A DNA stretch of 22,260 nt from Mycolicibacterium malmesburyense (lineage in GTDB: Bacteria > Actinomycetota > Actinomycetes > Mycobacteriales > Mycobacteriaceae), in contig NZ_CVTB01000296.1 in the NCBI RefSeq assembly GCF_001050015.1, positions 1-22,260 of the forward strand, written 5' to 3'. Position 1 is the stretch's first letter, and each line of letters begins with the position of its first letter. The position numbers were made by a program, and so were the translations under genes. This document shows, piece by piece, positions 8,548 through 15,990 of the stretch. A model generated the notes under the pieces. That model worked only from the letters and a program-made list of their open reading frames with translations. It did not search any database and had not been told where the DNA came from.

Positions 8548-8583
8548 TCCACGTAACAGAAACACCGGTTACTACCAGTGAAC
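8548..8583 (+). promoter_or_regulatory. Candidate GlnR binding site upstream of amt
   Basis: Two AC-n9-AC units are seen: TCCAC-n6-GAAAC (8548–8563) and GTTAC-n6-TGAAC (8568–8583). GlnR, the nitrogen regulator of mycobacteria and streptomycetes, binds pairs of GTnAC/GAAAC-like half sites of this type, and amt genes are classic targets. The 4-nt gap between units is shorter than the usual 6, so the match is imperfect. Confidence 0.4.
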
Positions 8584-8600
8584 GGCCCCACGGCGGGGCC
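8584..8600 (+). other. Hairpin in the amt 5' leader
   Basis: A perfect 6-bp inverted repeat, GGCCCC / GGGGCC with loop ACGGC, lies directly after the candidate GlnR site and 10 nt before the amt ribosome site AGGAGA (8611–8616). It could be part of the leader RNA or an operator-like site. Confidence 0.45.
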
Positions 8601-8622
8601 GCATCACTTCAGGAGATGGTGG

Positions 8623-9873
8623 ATGGATACAGGAACCACGGCGTTCATGCTGTGTTGCATCATCGCGCTCACGCTGATGATCCCCGGGCTCGCGCTCTTC
8701 TACGGCGGCATGGTGTCGGTGAAGAGCTCGACCAACATGATGATGATGACCTTCGGCGCGGCGGCGCTCGTCGGCGTGCTCTGGGTGCTGTTCGGCTTCT
8801 CGATGGTGTTCGGCACGTCCTACGGCGGATTCATCGGCAGCTTCACCGAATTCGACGGGCTGACCAACCTCACCGAGGCTATGACGACCGTCGACGGCCT
8901 GCCGATCAGCTTGTTCGCGTTGTTCCAGGCCCTGTTCGCCGCCATCACCGTCGCGCTGGTTTCCGGCGCGGCCGCCGACCGGATGAAGTTCAGCGCGTGG
9001 ATGGTGTTCGCGGGGCTGTGGGCGGTGCTGGTGTACTTCCCCGCCGCGCACTGGGTGTTCGCGTTCGACGGCGTGGTCACCGAGGACTCGGTCGGCGGCT
9101 GGATCGCCAACAAGCTCGGCGCACTCGACTTCGCCGGTGGCACCGCGGTGCACATCAATGCGGGCGCCGCCGCGCTGGCCGTCGCGATCGTGCTCGGCCG
9201 GTCGGCGCTGTTCGGCAGCCGCAAACCCCACAACGTGCCCCTGACGCTGCTGGGCGCCGGCCTGCTGTGGGCGGGCTGGTACGCGTTCAACGGCGGTTCG
9301 GCATTGGCGGCGGGGACCTCGGCGGCCATCGTGATGGTGACGACGTTCGTCGCGACCTGCTCGGCGGTGCTGGCGTGGCTGGCGGTCGAGAAGTTCAAGA
9401 CCGGCCACGTCACCGGCGTCGGCGCCGCCTCCGGCGCCATCACCGGCCTGGTCGCGATCACCCCGGCCTGCGGTTCGGTCACCCCGATCGGCGCGATCTT
9501 CGTCGGTGGCATCGCCGGTGCGATCTGCGTCTACGCGGTCGGCCTCAAGGACCGGTTCGGCTATGACGACAGCCTCGACGTCGTCGGCGTGCACCTGGTC
9601 GGTGGTCTCATCGGCACCCTGCTGATCGGCTTCTTCGCCAACGAGGCGATGCCCGGTGCCACCAACGGCCTGTTCTACGGCGGCGGCCTCGAGCAGTTGT
9701 GGAAGCAGGCGGTCGCCGCGGGCGCGGTCATGGTGTACTCCTTCGTCGTCGCCTACCTCATCGCCTTCGCGATCAAGAAAACGATGGGCATCCGCATCTC
9801 GCCCGACGAAGAGGAAACCGGCATCGACGCCAAGTTCCACCGCGACTCGGCGTACGCACTGCAACCAGTCTGA
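8623..9873 (+). CDS. amt: Ammonium/methylammonium transporter, Amt family
   Basis: A 416-residue inner-membrane channel protein moving ammonium (and the analogue methylammonium). Seen: hydrophobic segments throughout consistent with 11 TM helices, FYGGMVSVKSSTNMMMM at the first periplasmic/TM region, Asp169 in LDFAGGTAVHI, and the pore twin histidines His177 and His324 (GVHLVGGL). The cytoplasmic tail GIRISPDEEETGIDAKFH is the type that contacts GlnK/PII. No signal peptide extension is needed: ATG 8623 has AGGAGA 6 nt upstream, so the longer GTG frame from 8578 is rejected. It heads the glnT–glx operon and no glnK is adjacent. It lacks the C-terminal fusions seen in sensor Amt proteins. It probably corresponds to the amt1-type gene known beside glnT in M. 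smegmatis. Confidence 0.96.
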   Translation: MDTGTTAFMLCCIIALTLMIPGLALFYGGMVSVKSSTNMMMMTFGAAALVGVLWVLFGFSMVFGTSYGGFIGSFTEFDGLTNLTEAMTTVDGLPISLFALFQALFAAITVALVSGAAADRMKFSAWMVFAGLWAVLVYFPAAHWVFAFDGVVTEDSVGGWIANKLGALDFAGGTAVHINAGAAALAVAIVLGRSALFGSRKPHNVPLTLLGAGLLWAGWYAFNGGSALAAGTSAAIVMVTTFVATCSAVLAWLAVEKFKTGHVTGVGAASGAITGLVAITPACGSVTPIGAIFVGGIAGAICVYAVGLKDRFGYDDSLDVVGVHLVGGLIGTLLIGFFANEAMPGATNGLFYGGGLEQLWKQAVAAGAVMVYSFVVAYLIAFAIKKTMGIRISPDEEETGIDAKFHRDSAYALQPV

Positions 9874-9882
9874 TCCGGACCC

Positions 9883-9910
9883 GGCCGGCGCGGCGCCCGC
9901 CGCGCCGGCC
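9883..9910. terminator. Strong hairpin between amt and glnT
   Basis: A perfect 12-bp stem (GGCCGGCGCGGC / GCCGCGCCGGCC) with a 4-nt loop begins 10 nt after the amt stop. The sequence after it is unusually AT-rich for this genome (9911–9960) but has no proper U-tract. It may end or reduce transcription between amt and glnT, or protect the amt mRNA end. The following AT-rich stretch could hold a second promoter for glnT, though I could not assign its boxes. Confidence 0.65.
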
Positions 9911-9975
9911 ATTTCGGATCTATTGAGTTTCCTTATACGACACAGCGATTCACTACAGAAGACAGGTTTGGAGCG

Positions 9976-11280
9976 ATGCCCAAAGATCTGGCGACCCTGG
10001 CCGAGGAGTCGGGGACGAAGTTCATCCTCGCGCTGTTCGTCGACCTGCGCGGTAAGCCGTGCGCCAAGTTGGTCCCCGTCGAGGCGGTCGACCTGCTCGC
10101 CACCGAGGGCGTCGGGTTCGCCGGCTACGCCGTCGGGGCGATGGGTCAGGAGCCCAAAGACCCGGACATGATGGCGATCCCGGACGCCGAGTCGTTCACC
10201 CCGATCCCGTTCATCAAGGACGGCCTGGCGATCGTGCACTGCGATCCGCACGTCGAGGGCGCACCGTGGCCGTACGCGCCGCGCGTCATCCTCAAGGCGC
10301 TGATCCAGCAGGCCGCGGACGCCGGCTTCGAACCGTGGGTGGGCGCCGAGGTCGAGTACTTCCTGCTGCGCCGCACCGCCGACGGCGGGCTGTGCACCGC
10401 CGACGCCGCCGACACCGCCGCCCAGCCTTGTTACGACGCGCGCGGCGTCACCCGGATGTACGACCACCTCACCGCGATCTCGACGGCGATGAACCGGCTG
10501 GGCTGGTCCAACTACGCCAACGACCACGAGGACGGCAACGGCCAGTTCGAGCAGAACTTCGAATTCGCCGACGCGCTCACCACCGCCGACCGCGTCGTGA
10601 CGTTGCGTTATCTGCTCTCGACGATCGCCGCCGAGCGGGGCATGGTCGCCACCTTCATGCCCAAACCGTTCGCCGACCGCACGGGCAGCGGGTTGCATCT
10701 GCACCTGTCGCTGACCAGCGCGGGCAGGCCGGTGTTCCCGGCCGACGCCGATAACCGGGGCCTCGGACTGTCCGAAACGGCCTACGCGTTCCTGGGCGGC
10801 ATCCTCGAGCATGCCTGTGCGCTGCAGGCCGTGGTGGCGCCAACGGTCAACTCCTACAAGCGAACCCGCGCCAGCGCGACGACATCGGGGGCGTCGTGGT
10901 CGCCGAACACCCCGAGTTACGGAGGCAACGACCGCACCCACTACATCCGGGTGCCCGACGCCCAGCGCATCGAACTGCGCGGCAGCGACGGTTCGGCCAA
11001 CCCGTACCTCGCGATCGCGGCCGCGCTCGGCGCCGGCCTCGACGGGATCAAGCGCAGCACCGATCCCGGACCCATTGGCGCTCAGCATCGTTCGCCGCTG
11101 CCGGCCACGCTGCTGCACGCGGTCGACGAACTCGAGGGCGACCCCGTCATCGCGGGCGTGCTCGACGCCTCGGGGCAGGGTGTGGCCGCCTACTTCGCGA
11201 ACCTCAAGCGTGACGAGTTCTTCTCCTATCACAGCGCGGTCACCGCATGGGAGATCGACAACTACCTGACCGCGTTCTGA
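9976..11280 (+). CDS. glnT: Type III glutamine synthetase / gamma-glutamylmethylamide synthetase-like (GlnT)
   Basis: A 434-residue ATP-dependent ligase joining glutamate to ammonia or an amine. Seen GS signatures: metal-binding EVEYFL (125–130), DHEDGNGQFEQNFEF (183–197), FMPKPF (227–232), GSGLHLHLSL (237–246), NSYKR (292–296) and RIELRGSDGSANPYLAIAAAL near 325–345. Length and the HEDGNGQFE form place it with Rhizobium-type GlnT and the closely related GmaS enzymes rather than with the roughly 470-residue GlnA. GlnT makes glutamine; GmaS uses methylamine. Sequence alone cannot separate these for me. The adjoining glxBCD genes and FAD oxidase favour an amine substrate, amt is neutral. The adenylylation-loop Tyr region of GlnA is not recognisable. 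The start ATG has GGAG only 2 nt upstream, so initiation may be inefficient. Confidence 0.88.
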   Translation: MPKDLATLAEESGTKFILALFVDLRGKPCAKLVPVEAVDLLATEGVGFAGYAVGAMGQEPKDPDMMAIPDAESFTPIPFIKDGLAIVHCDPHVEGAPWPYAPRVILKALIQQAADAGFEPWVGAEVEYFLLRRTADGGLCTADAADTAAQPCYDARGVTRMYDHLTAISTAMNRLGWSNYANDHEDGNGQFEQNFEFADALTTADRVVTLRYLLSTIAAERGMVATFMPKPFADRTGSGLHLHLSLTSAGRPVFPADADNRGLGLSETAYAFLGGILEHACALQAVVAPTVNSYKRTRASATTSGASWSPNTPSYGGNDRTHYIRVPDAQRIELRGSDGSANPYLAIAAALGAGLDGIKRSTDPGPIGAQHRSPLPATLLHAVDELEGDPVIAGVLDASGQGVAAYFANLKRDEFFSYHSAVTAWEIDNYLTAF

Positions 11281-11294
11281 GGAGGAACCTGCCG

Positions 11295-12167
11295 ATGTGC
11301 GGAATCGTGGGCCTGCATCTGCGCAACCCCGACCTGTATCCCCGGCTCGGGGAACTGCTCACCGACATGCTCTGCGAAATGGGCGGCCGTGGTTCGGATT
11401 CCGCGGGCATCGCGGTGTACGGCGATCCGACCCTGACCCCGTTGGGCACGAGTTGCGTCTCCGTCCTGCAGACGGTGCCCACGGCCGACGCCATCGGCCT
11501 GGACGTGGCCGTGGCGCGGTATGACGCGGCGTATCTGGTCACCGCGAAGGTCCCGGTGGAGACGCTGCTCGACGCCGTGCGGGCCGCCTACCCCGACGCG
11601 TTGATCGCCGGATTCGGCGCCGACCTCGCGGTGCTCAAAGGGGTCGGGCATCCGCGGACGCTGACCGAGAACTGGAACCTGACCAAGGCCCAGGGCTGGC
11701 AGGGCGTCGGCCACACCCGGATGGCGACGGAGTCGGCGGTGACGCCCGCGGGTTGCCACCCTTACGCGGTCGGACCCGAGCAGTGCATGGTGCACAACGG
11801 GTCGTTCGCCAACTACGCGACCATCCGACGTGAACTGCGCGCTGCCGGAGTGCGTTTCGACAGCGAGAACGACACCGAGGTCGGCGCGCGGTTCATCGCT
11901 AGCCGGCTCGCCGAGGGCCGCGACGTGCAGACCGCGCTCAAGGAGCTGTGCGAGGCGTTCGACGGCTTCTACACCCTGTTGGTCTCCAACCGGGACTCCT
12001 TCGCCGTCGTGCGCGACGCCATCGCGTGCAAACCCGCCGTCATCGCCGAAACCGCCGACTGGGTGGCGATGGCCAGCGAATACCGCGCGCTCGCCGGGCT
12101 TCCCGGCGTCGGTGCGGCCAGGATTTGGGAACCGGAACCGGAGGTGGTCTACGCATGGACACGCTAG
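11295..12167 (+). CDS. glxB: Class-II glutamine amidotransferase subunit, GlxB/MgsA type
   Basis: A 290-residue Ntn glutaminase corresponding to the N-terminal domain of large glutamate synthase as a separate chain. Seen: Cys2 nucleophile at the very start (MCGIVGLHL), GRGSDSAGIAVY (31–42), GHTRMATES (139–147) and HNGSFANY (167–174), all expected for glutamine binding and the oxyanion hole. It would release ammonia, or take a gamma-glutamyl amide, and pass the amine to the FMN subunit. The frame is open farther upstream into glnT, but ATG 11295 puts Cys at position 2 and has GGAGGA 8 nt before it. It begins 14 nt after glnT; its 3' end overlaps glxC by 13 bases. Confidence 0.92.
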   Translation: MCGIVGLHLRNPDLYPRLGELLTDMLCEMGGRGSDSAGIAVYGDPTLTPLGTSCVSVLQTVPTADAIGLDVAVARYDAAYLVTAKVPVETLLDAVRAAYPDALIAGFGADLAVLKGVGHPRTLTENWNLTKAQGWQGVGHTRMATESAVTPAGCHPYAVGPEQCMVHNGSFANYATIRRELRAAGVRFDSENDTEVGARFIASRLAEGRDVQTALKELCEAFDGFYTLLVSNRDSFAVVRDAIACKPAVIAETADWVAMASEYRALAGLPGVGAARIWEPEPEVVYAWTR

Positions 12168-12838
12168 TGGCGTATGACCTCGCCGCCACTCCGCTACGCG
12201 AGGTCAACGCCGCGTTGCACGCCCCCGGGCTCACCGGCGAATTCGTGCTCGCCAACCCCGCCGGCGCGCACAACGTCGCGGTCGGCCTCGACGCGCCGGT
12301 GCGGGTGACGGTCGACGGCCACGTCGGGTACTACGCCGCGGGCATGAACCAGCACGCCGAGGTGACCATCAACGGCAATGCGGGCACCGGCGTCGCCGAG
12401 AACATGATGAGCGGCGTCGTCCACGTCAGGGGCAACGCCTCGCAATCGGCGGGCGCGACCGCCCACGGCGGCCTGCTGATCATCGACGGCAACGCCGCCG
12501 CGCGGTGCGGCATCTCCATGAAAGGGGTGGACATCGTGGTGGGCGGCGACATCGGCCACATGAGCGCGTTCATGGCGCAAGCGGGCCGCCTCGTCGTCCG
12601 CGGCGACGCGGGCGAGGCGCTCGGCGACTCGATCTACGAGGCGCGGATCTACGTCCGCGGCGAGGTGGCCTCGCTGGGCGCCGACTGCATACCGAAGCCG
12701 ATGCGCGCCGAACACCACCGGGAGCTGCGAGACCTGTTGAAAGCGACGGGGTTCGACGACGACACCGACATGTACACCCGCTACGGGTCGGCGCGCTCTC
12801 TCTACCACTTCCACGTCGACAACGCATCGAGCTACTGA
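12155..12838 (+). CDS. glxC: Glutamate synthase beta-helix subunit, GlxC/FwdC type
   Basis: A 227-residue protein built of the right-handed beta-helix repeat found at the C-terminus of large glutamate synthase and in formylmethanofuran dehydrogenase subunit C. Seen: repeated Gly-rich turns such as VTINGNAGTGVAENMMSG, VVHVRGNASQSAGATAHGG, LLIIDGNAAARCGISMKG and IVVGGDIGHMSAFMAQAG, each about 19–21 residues, followed by a short helical tail with HHRELRDLLKATGF. Its role is structural, joining the glutaminase and FMN parts. ATG 12155 lies inside the end of glxB with GGAGGTGG 7 nt upstream. The stop shares one base with the glxD start (TGATG). Confidence 0.9.
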   Translation: MDTLVAYDLAATPLREVNAALHAPGLTGEFVLANPAGAHNVAVGLDAPVRVTVDGHVGYYAAGMNQHAEVTINGNAGTGVAENMMSGVVHVRGNASQSAGATAHGGLLIIDGNAAARCGISMKGVDIVVGGDIGHMSAFMAQAGRLVVRGDAGEALGDSIYEARIYVRGEVASLGADCIPKPMRAEHHRELRDLLKATGFDDDTDMYTRYGSARSLYHFHVDNASSY

Positions 12839-14145
12839 TGAACCACTGGGCCCTTCGCGAATCCGCGACCTTCGACCGCTCCACCATCGCCGCCATCCAG
12901 CGCGCGGCCGAAACCGGCATCTACGACATCCGCGGCTGGGGCGCCAAACGACCGCTGCCGCACTTCGACGACCTGCTGTTCCTCGGTGCGTCGATGTCGC
13001 GTTATCCCCTCGAGGGCTACCGCGAACGATGCGACACCGACGTCGTGCTCGGCGACCGCAACGCCAAACACCCGCTGCACCTGAAGATTCCGGTCACCAT
13101 CGCCGGAATGTCGTTCGGCGCGTTGAGCGGCCCCGCCAAGGAAGCGCTCGGGCGCGGGGCCAGCGAGGTCGGCACCTCGACGACCACCGGCGACGGCGGC
13201 ATGACCCCCGAGGAGCGCGGCCAGAGCAAGTACCTGGTCTACCAGTACCTTCCATCGCGCTACGGCATGAACCCCGACGACCTGCGCAAGGCCGACGCGA
13301 TCGAGGTGGTGCTCGGCCAGGGCGCCAAACCCGGCGGCGGCGGAATGTTGTTGGGCCAGAAAATCTCACCGCGGGTGGCGGCCATGCGCACGCTGCCCGA
13401 GGGCATCGATCAGCGCTCGGCGTGCCGGCATCCGGACTGGACCGGGCCCGACGACCTGACCATCAAGATCAACGAGTTGCGCGAGATCACCGACTGGGAG
13501 AAGCCGATCTACGTCAAGGTCGGCGCCACCCGCACCTACTACGACGCCAAGCTCGCGGTGCACGCCGGCGCCGACGTGGTCGTCGTCGACGGGATGCAGG
13601 GCGGCACCGCCGCGACCCAGGAGGTGTTCATCGAGCACGTCGGCATCCCGACCCTGGCCGCGGTGCCCGAAGCGGTGCAGGCGCTGCAAGAACTGGGGGT
13701 GCACAGGAAAGTGCAGCTGATCGTGTCCGGTGGCATCCGCACCGGCGCCGACGTCGCCAAGGCACTGGCGTTGGGCGCCGACGCGGTGGCGATCGGCACG
13801 GCGGCGCTGATCGCGTTGGGCGACAACCATCCCCGCTATGCCGCCGACTACGAGAAGCTGGGCAGCGCCGCGGGTTTCTTCGACGACTTCCAGGACGGCA
13901 CCGACCCCGCGGGCATCAGCACACAGGATCCGGAACTGGCGGCGCGGTTCGATCCGGTCGAAGGCGGCCGCCGGCTCGCCAACTACCTGCGGGTGCTGAC
14001 GATGGAGGCGCAGACCATCGCCCGCGCATGCGGTAAGGCCCACGTGTGCCACCTGGAGCCGGAAGACCTCGTCGCCGTCACGATCGAGGCGGCCGCCATG
14101 GCGCGGGTGCCGCTGGCGGGCACGAATTGGATTCCGGGCTCGTGA
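12838..14145 (+). CDS. glxD: FMN-binding glutamate synthase-like subunit, GlxD/MgsC type
   Basis: A 435-residue alpha/beta-barrel FMN protein matching the synthase domain of large glutamate synthase. Seen: IAGMSFGALSGPAKEAL (88–104), STTTGDGGM (114–122), GQGAKPGGGGMLLGQKIS (160–177), the FMN/2-oxoglutarate strand VVVVDGMQGGTAATQ (247–261), VSGGIRTGADVAKALALGADAV (297 on) and IGTAALIALG. Where canonical enzymes carry the cluster-binding CHLNTCPVG just before VATQ, this protein has DDFQDGTDPAGISTQDPEL (349–367) with no Cys. Only two Cys occur later, in ACGKAHVCHLE (397–407). It would form glutamate or N-methylglutamate from 2-oxoglutarate and the amino group delivered by GlxB; its electron donor is unknown. 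It overlaps the next gene by GTGA. Confidence 0.9.
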   Translation: MNHWALRESATFDRSTIAAIQRAAETGIYDIRGWGAKRPLPHFDDLLFLGASMSRYPLEGYRERCDTDVVLGDRNAKHPLHLKIPVTIAGMSFGALSGPAKEALGRGASEVGTSTTTGDGGMTPEERGQSKYLVYQYLPSRYGMNPDDLRKADAIEVVLGQGAKPGGGGMLLGQKISPRVAAMRTLPEGIDQRSACRHPDWTGPDDLTIKINELREITDWEKPIYVKVGATRTYYDAKLAVHAGADVVVVDGMQGGTAATQEVFIEHVGIPTLAAVPEAVQALQELGVHRKVQLIVSGGIRTGADVAKALALGADAVAIGTAALIALGDNHPRYAADYEKLGSAAGFFDDFQDGTDPAGISTQDPELAARFDPVEGGRRLANYLRVLTMEAQTIARACGKAHVCHLEPEDLVAVTIEAAAMARVPLAGTNWIPGS

Positions 14146-15326
14146 CCACGGCGGACGTCGTGATCATCGGCGGCGGCATCGAGGGCACGGCCGCGGCGTG
14201 GGCCCTGAGCCAACGCGGGGTGACCGATGTCGTTGTGCTGGAACGCAACACCGTCGCATCGGGGATGACCGGCAAATCGAGCGGCATTGTCCGGTGCCAC
14301 TACGGGGTCAGCTCACTCGCGGCGATGGCCACCGTCGGTCTGGAGGTCTTCGAGAAGGCCGACGAGATCTTCGGTACCGACATCGGCTTCCGCCAGACCG
14401 GTTACGTCGTCGGTGTCGGCCCACAAGACGTCGATGCGCTGCGGAAAAGCCTTGCCGCGCAACGGTCCGTCGGGGTGCAGACCGAGCAGATCGACGCCGG
14501 CGAGGTCGCGCGGATGTGGCCGTGGGCCGACCTGTCGCCGTTCGCCGCGTTCGGCTGGGAGTCCCGCGGCGGTTACGGCGACGCGTACCAGACCGCGCAG
14601 GCCTTCGCGGTATCGGCGCGGGCCGCGGGTGTGCGGATTCGCCAGGGCGTCGCGGCGGCCGAGCTCTCGCTCGACGGCGACCGCGTCACCGGTGTCCGCA
14701 CCGCCGACGGCGACACCGTGTCGGCGGGCAGCGTCGTCGTCGCCACCGGCGTGTGGACGCGACCGTTCCTCGCGCCGTACGGGATCGACGTGCCGATCCG
14801 GGTGGTGCGCGAGCAGATCGTGCTGATCGACCCCGGCGTCGACGTCGGCCCGGTGCCGGTGTTCTCCGACCTGGTCTCCCTGCAGTACGTGCGCCCGGAA
14901 GTCGGCGGCGAGATCCTGTTCGGCAACAGCGATCTGTCCGATCCCGAGGACGCCGATCCCGACGCGTATTCCAACCGCGCCTCCGAGGCATTCGTCGATC
15001 TGACGGTCGAGCGGGTCGGAACCCGGTTCCCCGGCCTCACCGACGCGGCGATCGCGAGCAGCTATGCCGGGTGCTACGACGCCACCTCCGACTGGAATCC
15101 GGTGATCAGCGCCACCGGAATCGACGGGCTGTGGGTGGCCGCGGGGTTCAGCGGGCACGGCTTCAAGATCGCACCCGCGGTGGGCCGGTTGGTCGCCGAC
15201 CTGGTGGTCGACGGGCGCAGCGGCGACCCGAGGATCCCCGAAACCGACTTCCGGCTGACGCGCTTCGCCGACGGCGACCTGCTGACGAGCCCGCATCCGT
15301 ATGTCGGCGCAGGGCAGATGCGATGA
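14142..15326 (+). CDS. FAD-dependent amine oxidoreductase, DAO/sarcosine oxidase beta-like
   Basis: A 394-residue single-chain flavoprotein. Seen: N-terminal dinucleotide fold VVIIGGGIEGTAAAWAL with G10-x-G12-x2-G15, Glu34 in VVVLERN for ribose binding, KSSGIVRCHYG (45–55) as in sarcosine oxidase beta chains, and the C-terminal GLWVAAGFSGHGFKIAPAVG. Known relatives oxidise secondary amines (sarcosine, dimethylglycine, N-methylglutamate, gamma-glutamylputrescine). Its place after glxD suggests oxidation of a product of the Glx enzyme, for example N-methylglutamate. The partner subunits SoxA/D/G of the four-chain oxidase are absent from the window. The start GTG 14142 overlaps the glxD stop (GTGA); longer frames from 14046 read back into glxD. 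The substrate is inference. Confidence 0.85.
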   Translation: MTTADVVIIGGGIEGTAAAWALSQRGVTDVVVLERNTVASGMTGKSSGIVRCHYGVSSLAAMATVGLEVFEKADEIFGTDIGFRQTGYVVGVGPQDVDALRKSLAAQRSVGVQTEQIDAGEVARMWPWADLSPFAAFGWESRGGYGDAYQTAQAFAVSARAAGVRIRQGVAAAELSLDGDRVTGVRTADGDTVSAGSVVVATGVWTRPFLAPYGIDVPIRVVREQIVLIDPGVDVGPVPVFSDLVSLQYVRPEVGGEILFGNSDLSDPEDADPDAYSNRASEAFVDLTVERVGTRFPGLTDAAIASSYAGCYDATSDWNPVISATGIDGLWVAAGFSGHGFKIAPAVGRLVADLVVDGRSGDPRIPETDFRLTRFADGDLLTSPHPYVGAGQMR

Positions 15327-15341
15327 TTCCTGACAGGAAAC

Positions 15342-15989
15342 ATGTCTGACGTACCGCTGCTCCGCAACAGATCCGGCACCGCCCGCGACCGCGATCCGCA
15401 GGCGCCTGTCGAGGAGCTCGAGATCGAGGCGGCGATCGGGCGCAACGTCCGTCAGCTACGCTTGCAGCAGGGGCTGACCGTCGCCGAGATGGCCGCGCGG
15501 GTCGGCATCTCCAAGGCGATGATGAGCAAGATCGAGAACGCTCAAACGTCGTGCAGCCTGAGCACGCTGGCGCTGCTCGCCACGGGCCTCGACGTCCCGG
15601 TGACCAGCCTGTTCCGCGGCGCCGACGTCGAACGTCCCGCCGCGTTCGTCAAGGCGGGCGAGGGAGCGCGCATCGTGCGCGAGGGCACCCGCGAAGGACA
15701 CGAGTATCAGTTGCTCGGTTCGCTGCGCGGGGAGCACAAGCGGCTGGAATGCCTGCACGTCACGCTGTCGTCGAAGAGCCAGACCTATCCCCTGTTCCAG
15801 CACCCCGGCACCGAGTTCATCTACGTCCTCGAGGGCGTCATGGACTACAGCCACAGCCGATCGGTGTACCGGCTGCATCCGGGCGATTCCCTGCAGCTCG
15901 ACGGCGAGGGCGCGCACGGCCCGGTCGACCTGATCGAGCTGCCGATCCGGTTCCTGTCGGTGATCGCGTTCCCGGATTCGCAGGTCTGA
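15342..15989 (+). CDS. XRE-cupin transcriptional regulator
   Basis: A 215-residue DNA-binding protein. Seen: after a polar N-terminus, a helix-turn-helix of the Cro/C1 type at about 31–88 (IGRNVRQLRLQQGLTVAEMA, then GISKAMMSKIEN), and a C-terminal cupin barrel at about 130–205 (HPGTEFIYVLEGVMDYS and LHPGDSLQLDGEGAHGPVDL). This layout matches PuuR-like regulators whose cupin senses a small metabolite. It lies 15 nt after the FAD oxidoreductase with AGGAAA before the ATG, so it is probably the last gene of the operon and likely controls it. Its operator is not identified. Confidence 0.9.
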   Translation: MSDVPLLRNRSGTARDRDPQAPVEELEIEAAIGRNVRQLRLQQGLTVAEMAARVGISKAMMSKIENAQTSCSLSTLALLATGLDVPVTSLFRGADVERPAAFVKAGEGARIVREGTREGHEYQLLGSLRGEHKRLECLHVTLSSKSQTYPLFQHPGTEFIYVLEGVMDYSHSRSVYRLHPGDSLQLDGEGAHGPVDLIELPIRFLSVIAFPDSQV

Positions 15990-15990
15990 T

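Noticed and set aside
6989..8581. 530-codon plus-strand open frame opposite the amidase and TM genes
   Set aside because: Arg-rich shadow frame; the minus strand carries an intact Ntn-hydrolase with all catalytic residues.
8578..8622. Upstream GTG start of amt giving a 15-residue extension
   Set aside because: It overlaps the hairpin and candidate GlnR site, and ATG 8623 has a good ribosome site and normal Amt N-terminus.
9911..9975. Second GlnR box before glnT
   Set aside because: Several AC dinucleotides and a GTTTC are present, but none has the AC-n9-AC spacing.
8572..11232. Very long minus-strand open frame (about 886 codons) opposite amt and glnT
   Set aside because: Composition is Arg/Gly/Asp/His-rich with no domain, typical of the antisense frame of GC-rich genes; the plus-strand genes have clear family motifs.
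14754..15100. Covalent flavin attachment in the FAD oxidoreductase via Cys in AGCYDATSD
   Set aside because: Compared with monomeric sarcosine oxidase (CMYTxTPD) the Cys is one position off; the aligned residue is Gly, so no covalent link can be claimed.
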